From Bacillus sp. N13C7 (lineage in GTDB: Bacteria; Bacillota; Bacilli; Bacillales; Bacillaceae), in the NCBI RefSeq assembly GCF_026790065.1, contig NZ_JALAMO010000008.1, forward strand, positions 1 through 42,373: a stretch of DNA of 42,373 bases. Reading direction: 5' to 3'. Positions 36,383 to 42,373 of the stretch are shown here, one piece after another. Below the pieces are notes generated by a model, which was not told where the DNA came from, searched no databases, and saw only the letters and a list, made by a program, of their open reading frames with translations. Within the stretch, counting starts at the first letter, position 1. Each line of letters begins with the position of its first letter. Both the position numbers and the translations under genes were made by a program.

Positions 36383-37075
36383 TTGCGTGTTGTTGATAAT
36401 TTACGACATATAAACGAACGAATAAACGAAGCATGTAACAGATCGGGCCGCAGCTCCGATGAGGTTACGGTTATTGCAGTCACAAAATATGTATCGCCTG
36501 AAAGAGCACAGGAGGCAGTAGATGCTGGCATCACCTGCCTCGGTGAGAATCGGGATGCGGAACTGCTCCGCAAACAGGAATTGATGAAAGGGAATCCGGA
36601 ATGGCATTTTATCGGCAGTCTGCAATCAAGAAAAGCAAAAGCTGTCGTCAATAAAGTTTCCTATATCCATTCTCTGGACCGGCTCTCATTAGCGAAGGAA
36701 ATTGAAAAAAGGGCTGAAGGTACTGTCCAATGCTTTGTGCAGGTCAATACCTCTCTTGAGCCTTCTAAACACGGCATGAAAAAAGAAGAAGTCATTCCAT
36801 TCATACAGGAGCTTTCCGGTTTCGAACATATCGTTGTGGCCGGACTGATGACAATGGCTCCGCTGACTGATGATCAAGACCAGATCAGAAGCTGTTTCCG
36901 GGCGCTGAGAGAACTCCGTGATCAGGTTCAGGAGCTCAAACAGCCGAACGCTCCGTGTACTGAACTGTCGATGGGCATGTCAAATGATTATGAAATTGCA
37001 ATTGAAGAAGGGGCTACTTATATTAGAATCGGCTCATCGTTAGTCGGAAATGAAACAGGGGGTGTACAGCAATGA
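36383..37075 (+). CDS. ylmE: pyridoxal phosphate homeostasis protein YlmE
   Basis: 230-aa PLP-binding TIM-barrel protein (YggS/PLPBP family). Lys35 in VIAVTKYVS is the expected Schiff-base lysine. [22 protein letters not shown] and [23 protein letters not shown] are family signatures. It keeps PLP and related amino-acid pools in balance and is not a racemase. TTG start at 36383 with AAGGAGG, 6 nt after ylmD. Its stop overlaps the sepF start (ATGA). Confidence 0.92.
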   Translation: MRVVDNLRHINERINEACNRSGRSSDEVTVIAVTKYVSPERAQEAVDAGITCLGENRDAELLRKQELMKGNPEWHFIGSLQSRKAKAVVNKVSYIHSLDRLSLAKEIEKRAEGTVQCFVQVNTSLEPSKHGMKKEEVIPFIQELSGFEHIVVAGLMTMAPLTDDQDQIRSCFRALRELRDQVQELKQPNAPCTELSMGMSNDYEIAIEEGATYIRIGSSLVGNETGGVQQ

Positions 37076-37527
37076 GTATGAAAAATAAACTGAAAAACTT
37101 TTTCTCGATGGAAGATGAAGAATACGAATATGAATATATTGAGACGGAGCGGGATTCTCATGAGGAGCAGGAGCAAAAAGAAAAGCCGGCCTATGCTGCT
37201 CATAAACCTGCGGGCAAACAGAATGTAGTGAGCTTGCAAAGTGTTCAGAAATCCTCTAAAGTGGTGTTAAGTGAGCCGCGCGTTTATGCGGAGGCACAGG
37301 AAATTGCCGATCACTTGAAGAACCGGCGGGCAGTTGTCGTCAATCTTCAGCGGATACAGCATGACCAGGCAAAGCGGATTGTAGACTTTTTAAGCGGAAC
37401 CGTTTATGCCATCGGCGGCGATATCCAAAGAATCGGCTCTGATATTTTTCTCTGCACGCCTGACAACGTAGATGTATCAGGCACAATTTCTGAGCTCATA
37501 TCTGAAGACGAACATCAGAGGTGGTAA
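37072..37527 (+). CDS. sepF: cell division protein SepF
   Basis: 151-aa FtsZ-bundling protein and membrane anchor. The N-terminal amphipathic helix (about 1-13, [13 protein letters not shown]) is the membrane anchor. A very acidic linker rich in Glu and Tyr follows, then the DUF552 core (about 60-140, with VVVNLQRI and [14 protein letters not shown]) that polymerises and binds the FtsZ tail. ATG start at 37072 overlaps the ylmE TGA, so translation is coupled. Confidence 0.95.
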   Translation: MSMKNKLKNFFSMEDEEYEYEYIETERDSHEEQEQKEKPAYAAHKPAGKQNVVSLQSVQKSSKVVLSEPRVYAEAQEIADHLKNRRAVVVNLQRIQHDQAKRIVDFLSGTVYAIGGDIQRIGSDIFLCTPDNVDVSGTISELISEDEHQRW

Positions 37528-37533
37528 AGCGAG

Positions 37534-37806
37534 ATGATCCTTTATCAAGTTTTTTCGGTTTTAAGCTTATTAATCACAATATACTCATTTGCCCTGATCA
37601 TATATATTTTTATGTCATGGGTGCCGAGTACGAGGGAAACAGCAGTCGGGCGTTTTTTAGCTTCGATTTGTGAACCATATCTCGAACCATTTAGAAAGAT
37701 CATCCCTCCGATCGCAATGCTGGATATTTCACCGATCGTAGCCATTCTTGTGCTTCGATTTGCGACAACCGGCTTGTGGGGGCTTTATCGGATGATTGCG
37801 TTTTAA
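37534..37806 (+). CDS. ylmG: YggT-family membrane protein YlmG
   Basis: 90-aa integral membrane protein with two hydrophobic segments (about 5-30 and 60-85) separated by the family motif [19 protein letters not shown]. YggT homologues are linked to division or plastid nucleoid placement; the molecular role is unknown. ATG at 37534, 6 nt after sepF, with AGAGGTGG upstream. An 8-bp hairpin (GGCTTGGC / GCCAAGCC, 37823-37842) without a good T run separates it from ylmH. Confidence 0.88.
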
Positions 37807-37865
37807 AGCGACAGTTTGATAGGGCTTGGCAGCAGCCAAGCCTCTTTACATAGAAGGGAAAGACG

Positions 37866-38639
37866 ATGAGCGATATATATCAGCACTTCAGAAAAGACGA
37901 GCGGGCCTTTATTGATCAGGCGCTCGAATGGAAAAGAATTGTCCAGGAGCAGTACCGAATGAAGCTGACCGACTTTTTAGACCCCCGAGAGCAGGTCATC
38001 CTCACTGCTGTTGTGGGACAGGCAGACGTTGGGCTTGCTTTTTCCGGCGGCTATGACAGAGCGGAACGAAAACGGGCGATTTTGTATCCAGAGTACATCA
38101 CTCCGGAAGAATCGGATTTTGAACTGCAGGCGTTTCATGTCCGTTATGCTGAAAAGTTTGTCACAGTAGATCACCGTTCTCTCCTTGGCGCATTAATGGG
38201 CATAGGCTTAAAGCGGCAAAAGTTTGGTGACATCGTGTTTTCTGAGACATCAGTGCAATTGATCGTCTCAGCCGATACCGCTGATTTTGTGGCCGCACAG
38301 CTGACCCAAGCAGGCAAAGCTGCAGTCAGCTTAGAGAAAATTGACTTGTCAGACCTTAACATTCCGGCAATTGATGTCGAAATAAGGGATGACACGGTTT
38401 CTTCTTTAAGGCTTGACGCCGTCTGCGCCTCTATGAGCAGGCAATCCCGCCAGAAATCACAGACGCTTGTGAAAAATGGGCTCGTGAAAGTGAACTGGAA
38501 GGTTGTTGAAGATCCTTCCTATATGGTAGCAGAAGGGGACATGCTGTCTATCAGGGGCTTTGGCCGGTGCAGCTTAACAAAAATTGATGGAAAAACCAAA
38601 AAAGACAAATGGAGAGTTACGTTTGAACGACAAAAATAG
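37866..38639 (+). CDS. ylmH: S4-domain RNA-binding protein YlmH
   Basis: 257-aa protein. The N-terminal part has an RRM-like YlmH domain; the C-terminal S4 domain (about 180-245, RLDAVCASMSRQSRQKSQTLVKNGLVKVN) binds structured RNA. Homologues bind the 50S subunit, and YlmH has been linked to ribosome-associated quality control as a functional relative of RqcP. ATG 37866 has GAAGGGA upstream. Last gene of the ylmD operon, before divIVA, which has its own promoter-like -10. Confidence 0.9.
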   Translation: MSDIYQHFRKDERAFIDQALEWKRIVQEQYRMKLTDFLDPREQVILTAVVGQADVGLAFSGGYDRAERKRAILYPEYITPEESDFELQAFHVRYAEKFVTVDHRSLLGALMGIGLKRQKFGDIVFSETSVQLIVSADTADFVAAQLTQAGKAAVSLEKIDLSDLNIPAIDVEIRDDTVSSLRLDAVCASMSRQSRQKSQTLVKNGLVKVNWKVVEDPSYMVAEGDMLSIRGFGRCSLTKIDGKTKKDKWRVTFERQK

Positions 38640-38681
38640 TCGGTTTTTCAGTTTTTTTCTCCATCTGTGCGAAATTTGTTT

Positions 38682-38687
38682 TATAAT
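38682..38687 (+). promoter_or_regulatory. -10 of a divIVA promoter
   Basis: Perfect TATAAT at 38682-38687, 46 bp before the divIVA start. The expected -35 region (CTCCAT) is poor, so activity may depend on the upstream T-rich sequence. Confidence 0.45.
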
Positions 38688-38732
38688 GTGAACTAGATAA
38701 CTGTACTGAAATGTAAAAATGGAGGTGGCATG

Positions 38733-39227
38733 ATGCCATTAACGCCAAATGATATTCACAACAAGACGTTTACAAAAAGTTTTCGCGGATATGATGAAGA
38801 TGAAGTAAATGAATTTCTGGCGCAAGTCAGAAAAGATTACGAAATTGTTCTTCGTAAGAAAACTGAGCTTGAAGCGAAAGTCAATGAACTTGATGAAAGA
38901 ATCGGACACTTTGCCAATATTGAAGAAACGCTGAATAAATCAATTTTAGTCGCTCAAGAAGCGGCTGAAGACGTAAAACGCAATTCTCAAAAAGAAGCAA
39001 AGCTGATCGTTCGGGAAGCGGAGAAAAACGCTGATCGCATTATCAACGAATCGTTATCAAAATCAAGAAAAATCGCAATGGAAATTGAAGAGTTGAAAAA
39101 ACAGTCTAAAGTGTTCAGAACGCGTTTTCAAATGCTGATTGAAGCTCAGCTTGATCTTCTGAAAAATGACGATTGGGATCATCTGCTTGAGTATGAAGTC
39201 GACGCTGTATTTGAGGAAAAGGAATAA
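38733..39227 (+). CDS. divIVA: cell-pole and division-site protein DivIVA
   Basis: 164-aa coiled-coil scaffold that binds negatively curved membrane, recruits MinJ-MinCD and anchors oriC through RacA during sporulation. The N-terminal domain (MPLTPNDIHNKTFTKSFRGY) contains Phe17 and Arg18, the known membrane-binding residues, and a coiled coil runs to about residue 150. Two adjacent ATGs exist (38730 and 38733); SD GGAGG is best spaced (7 nt) for 38733, giving the usual 164 aa. Acidic C-terminus (DAVFEEKE). Confidence 0.96.
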   Translation: MPLTPNDIHNKTFTKSFRGYDEDEVNEFLAQVRKDYEIVLRKKTELEAKVNELDERIGHFANIEETLNKSILVAQEAAEDVKRNSQKEAKLIVREAEKNADRIINESLSKSRKIAMEIEELKKQSKVFRTRFQMLIEAQLDLLKNDDWDHLLEYEVDAVFEEKE

Positions 39228-39241
39228 ATTCTCTGATGATC

Positions 39242-39271
39242 TTGACATTTTCTTAGCTTGTCGAATATAAT
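39242..39271 (+). promoter_or_regulatory. SigA promoter for the ileS leader
   Basis: Perfect TTGACA (39242-39247) and TATAAT (39266-39271) with an 18-bp spacer, just before the T-box. Confidence 0.85.
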
Positions 39272-39284
39272 ACGTTCATAAATT

Positions 39285-39540
39285 CAGATGAAAAGACGGT
39301 TGAAAGGGACAGTCATGTTTCCTTCAGGCCTTCGTAGCGACCCGGAGATGGTGGAAGTCCGGGAGGCCGGAATCATGTAGATCAGCCCTTAAGTTTCCTT
39401 TCTGAACTCACAGTAGGTTAGGACGTTCATCACGTTACGATGTTCGAGAGGAAAAAGCGTATGCTGGCTTTTTCTAAAAGGGTGGTACCGCGAGATAAGC
39501 TTTCTCGTCCCTTATGGGATGAGAGGGCTTTTTTTATTTT
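39285..39540 (+). promoter_or_regulatory. isoleucine T-box riboswitch leader of ileS
   Basis: Long leader with a complex stem I whose distal part carries GGAGATGGTGG. The T-box motif AAGGGTGGTACCGCG is at 39478-39492, where GGTACCGCG holds the sequence that pairs with the tRNA acceptor end. A terminator follows: GCTTTCTCGTCCC / GGGATGAGAGGGC (39499-39511 with 39516-39528) and a T run to 39540. The likely Ile specifier is ATC at 39372-39374; a second ATC at 39381 is a less likely alternative. Uncharged tRNA-Ile would allow read-through to ileS. Confidence 0.95.
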
Positions 39541-39567
39541 CTGAAAAAATGCAGTGGAGGAATGAAA

Positions 39568-42333
39568 ATGGATTTTAAAGACACGCTCTTAATGCCGAAA
39601 ACAGATTTCCCGATGCGGGGAAATTTGCCAAACCGTGAGCCTGACATTCAAAAGAAATGGGAGGAGCAGGATATCTACCGTCTTGTGCAGGAACGGACGA
39701 AAGACCGCCCGAAATTTGTTTTACATGACGGACCTCCGTATGCAAACGGCGACATCCATATGGGCCATGCGCTTAACAAGATTTTGAAGGACTTCATTGT
39801 CCGCTACAAATCAATGAGCGGCTACAATGCGCCGTATGTACCGGGCTGGGATACACACGGATTGCCGATTGAAACAGCTCTTACCAAAAATAAAAAAGTC
39901 AACCGTAAAGAAATGTCTGTAGCGGAATTCCGCAAACTGTGCGAAGAGTACGCTTGGAAGCAAATCGAGGGGCAGCGTGAGCAGTTCAAGCGCCTTGGTG
40001 TTCGCGCTGATTGGGAAAACCCATATGTGACATTAAAACCTGAATACGAAGCGCAGCAAATCCGCGTATTTGGTGAGATGGCAAAACGAGGCTACATTTA
40101 TAAAGGCCTTAAACCGGTTAACTGGTCACCTTCAAGTGAGTCTGCTTTGGCTGAAGCCGAAATTGAATACCAAGATAAACGTTCAGCATCTATTTACGTT
40201 GCTTTCGGTGTGAAAGACGGAAAAGGCGTATTGGAAAATGGCGAGCGCATCATCATTTGGACAACAACGCCTTGGACAATTCCGGCAAACCTCGGAATTT
40301 CAGTGCACCCTGAGCTTGAATACAGCGTGATTGCAGTTGGTGAAGACCGCTTTGTTGTAGCAAGTGCATTAGTTGAAAATGTTGCGTCTGCATGCGGATT
40401 TGATCAATATGAAGTGACAAGAACGATCAAGGGGAAAGACCTTGAGAACATTATCGCTGAACACCCGCTATATGGCAGAGACTCTCTCGTTATGCTTGGT
40501 GAGCACGTAACAACTGATGCCGGAACAGGCTGTGTTCATACAGCGCCAGGACACGGGGAAGATGACTTTATCATCGGCCAGAAATACGGCTTAGATGTGC
40601 TTTGCCCTGTTGATGAAAAAGGTGTAATGACAAGCGAAGCCCCTGGCTTTGAAGGCATGTTCTATGATGATGCGAACAAAGCAATCACACAGCAGCTTGA
40701 TGAAAAAGGCGCGCTTGTAAAGCTTGAATTTATTACTCACTCTTATCCGCACGATTGGAGAACAAAGAAACCAACCATTTTCAGAGCCACAGCGCAATGG
40801 TTTGCGTCTATTAAAGATTTCAGATCAGACCTGCTGGATGCCATTAAAGAAACCAAATGGGTTCCTGAATGGGGCGAGCAGCGTTTGCACAACATGGTGC
40901 GTGACCGCGGAGACTGGTGTATTTCCAGACAGCGTGCGTGGGGTGTTCCGATTCCGGTATTTTATGCTGAAAACGGAGAACCGATTATTACAGATGAAAC
41001 CATTGAACATGTTTCTGAATTGTTCAGACAGCACGGATCAAACATTTGGTTTGAAAAAGAAGCGAAGGATCTTCTTCCTGAAGGCTTTACGCATCCTGGA
41101 AGCCCGAACGGCACATTTACAAAAGAACAGGATATCATGGATGTTTGGTTCGATTCAGGATCTTCCCATCAAGCGGTGCTTGAAGAACGTGACGATCTCG
41201 TTCGCCCGGCTGATTTATATCTAGAAGGTTCAGACCAATACCGCGGCTGGTTTAACTCATCTCTTTCTACAGCAGTAGCCGTAACTGGAAAAGCGCCATA
41301 TAAAGGTGTGCTCAGCCATGGATTCGCACTGGATGGAGAAGGACGCAAGATGAGCAAATCAATCGGTAATGTTGTTGTTCCAGCTAAAGTTATGAAACAG
41401 CTTGGTGCCGACATCTTGAGATTATGGGTGTCTTCAGTTGATTATCAGGCGGACGTTCGTGTGTCTGACGCCATTCTGAAGCAGGTTGCTGAAGTATACC
41501 GTAAAATCCGCAACACGTTCCGTTTCCTTCATGGCAACCTATTCGATTTTGATCCTAAAACGAATGCGGTGGCTGTCGAAGATCTTCGTGAAGTGGATCA
41601 GTATATGCTGATTAAGCTGAACAAACTGATTGATAAAGTGAAAAAAGCGTATGATGAGTACGAATTTGCGGTTGTGTATCACAGCATCCATAATTTCTGC
41701 ACAATCGAATTGAGCTCATTCTATCTTGATTTCGCAAAAGATATTGTGTACATCGAGCATGCGGACCATCCGGATAGACGCAGCATGCAGACAGTATTCT
41801 ACGAAACGCTTCTTGCATTAGTGAAGCTTTCAGCGCCTATTCTTCCACATACGGCTGATGAATTATGGTCTCATTTAACATTTGTTGAAGAGCAAAGCGT
41901 ACAGCTGACAGATATGCCGGAAACAATCGCGGTTCCAAACAGTGAAGCGACCGAAGATAAATTTGACCGCTTTATGGCTCTTCGTAATGACGTGCTAAAA
42001 GCATTAGAAACTGCGCGGAATGAAAAAATTATCGGTAAATCATTGGAAGCAAACCTGAAATTGTATCCAAACAAAGAAAACAAAGAACTCTTGGCGTCCA
42101 TTAAAGAAAATCTTTCTCAGCTGTTTATCGTGTCTGAACTCACAATCAGCGAAGAAAATGAAGCGCCGGACGATGCGCAAAGCTTTGCCACAGGTAAAAT
42201 CGCTGTCGAGAAAGCCGAAGGCGAAATGTGTGAGAGATCCCGTGTAATCTCAAAAGATGTAGGCGCAAATCCGAAATACCCTACACTTTCACTGCGAAAC
42301 GCTGAAATCGTTGAAAAATACTATCAAAAGTAA
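39568..42333 (+). CDS. ileS: isoleucyl-tRNA synthetase
   Basis: 921-aa class I synthetase that charges tRNA-Ile and edits valine. HIGH-type motif H64-M-G-H67 in NGDIHMGH, the CP1 editing domain (with [11 protein letters not shown] and [18 protein letters not shown]), the KMSKS motif at 594-598, and an anticodon-binding helical domain are all present. The C-terminal zinc knuckle is degenerate: Cys888, Ser891, Ser908 and Asn911 occupy the places of the four ligand cysteines. ATG 39568 has GGAGG at 7 nt; the ATG at 39562 is only 1 nt from the SD. Controlled by the T-box upstream. Confidence 0.97.
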   Translation: MDFKDTLLMPKTDFPMRGNLPNREPDIQKKWEEQDIYRLVQERTKDRPKFVLHDGPPYANGDIHMGHALNKILKDFIVRYKSMSGYNAPYVPGWDTHGLPIETALTKNKKVNRKEMSVAEFRKLCEEYAWKQIEGQREQFKRLGVRADWENPYVTLKPEYEAQQIRVFGEMAKRGYIYKGLKPVNWSPSSESALAEAEIEYQDKRSASIYVAFGVKDGKGVLENGERIIIWTTTPWTIPANLGISVHPELEYSVIAVGEDRFVVASALVENVASACGFDQYEVTRTIKGKDLENIIAEHPLYGRDSLVMLGEHVTTDAGTGCVHTAPGHGEDDFIIGQKYGLDVLCPVDEKGVMTSEAPGFEGMFYDDANKAITQQLDEKGALVKLEFITHSYPHDWRTKKPTIFRATAQWFASIKDFRSDLLDAIKETKWVPEWGEQRLHNMVRDRGDWCISRQRAWGVPIPVFYAENGEPIITDETIEHVSELFRQHGSNIWFEKEAKDLLPEGFTHPGSPNGTFTKEQDIMDVWFDSGSSHQAVLEERDDLVRPADLYLEGSDQYRGWFNSSLSTAVAVTGKAPYKGVLSHGFALDGEGRKMSKSIGNVVVPAKVMKQLGADILRLWVSSVDYQADVRVSDAILKQVAEVYRKIRNTFRFLHGNLFDFDPKTNAVAVEDLREVDQYMLIKLNKLIDKVKKAYDEYEFAVVYHSIHNFCTIELSSFYLDFAKDIVYIEHADHPDRRSMQTVFYETLLALVKLSAPILPHTADELWSHLTFVEEQSVQLTDMPETIAVPNSEATEDKFDRFMALRNDVLKALETARNEKIIGKSLEANLKLYPNKENKELLASIKENLSQLFIVSELTISEENEAPDDAQSFATGKIAVEKAEGEMCERSRVISKDVGANPKYPTLSLRNAEIVEKYYQK

Positions 42334-42373
42334 TGAATAAAAGCCCGGTGTAAATGGTCTTATCCCTGTCAAG

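Noticed and set aside
40724..41224. 166-aa frame inside ileS on the same strand
   Set aside because: Out-of-frame shadow of the catalytic core of IleS; no SD.
42334..42373. Possible feature after ileS
   Set aside because: Only 40 bases remain; no start codon with SD or complete stem-loop can be supported.

Overview
The window is a core chromosomal segment of a Bacillus subtilis-group bacterium. Evidence: the gene order matches the B. subtilis division and cell-wall (dcw) region, protein lengths match that species (FtsZ 382 aa, DivIVA 164 aa, SigE 239 aa, SigG 260 aa), SDs are strong, TTG/GTG starts are common, and sporulation sigma-factor promoters are present. I identified genes by recognising the proteins and their motifs; no database search was run. 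I see no prophage, insertion sequence, CRISPR array, tRNA or rRNA.

Layout. (1) 34-6263, upstream flank: ylbM (tRNA-Met ac4C ligase, minus strand), ylbN-rpmF, ylbO (RsfA-like sporulation regulator), ylbP (acetyltransferase, minus), panE/ylbQ, bshC (bacillithiol synthesis). (2) 6270-19875, dcw part 1: mraZ with three 10-bp-phased GTGG repeats, rsmH, ftsL, pbpB, then spoVD (sporulation PBP), murE, mraY, murD, spoVE (sporulation SEDS protein, where ftsW lies in many other bacteria), murG, murB. (3) 19925-25240: divIB, ylxW, ylxX, sbp, then ftsA-ftsZ behind SigH-type and SigA-type promoters. (4) 25500-29840: bpr, a 1433-aa secreted multidomain subtilase. (5) 29850-32670, spoIIG-sigG: spoIIGA (protease), pro-sigE (its substrate), sigG; the spoIIG promoter has the 22-bp spacer typical of Spo0A~P activation. 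(6) 32690-39227: ylmA (ABC ATPase), a TPP riboswitch with ylmB (thiamin salvage), ylmC, then ylmD-ylmE-sepF-ylmG-ylmH and divIVA. (7) 39242-42333: an isoleucine T-box leader and ileS.

How they work together. RsmH is an rRNA methyltransferase. FtsL, DivIB, PBP2B, FtsA, FtsZ, SepF and DivIVA make or place the division septum; MurE, MraY, MurD, MurG and MurB make lipid II for it. The sporulation paralogues SpoVD and SpoVE use the same precursor for spore cortex in the mother cell. SpoIIGA/SigE and SigG drive the mother-cell and forespore programmes.

No new multi-gene system is evident. Observations worth a second look: a possibly mosaic transpeptidase segment in pbpB; a degenerate C-terminal zinc knuckle in IleS; an AUG-UGA start-stop overlapping the spoIIGA GTG start; a 32-codon ORF overlapping the mraY start; an SD-led short frame running into bpr; and several unexplained hairpins (before murE, between spoVE and murG, upstream of bpr).
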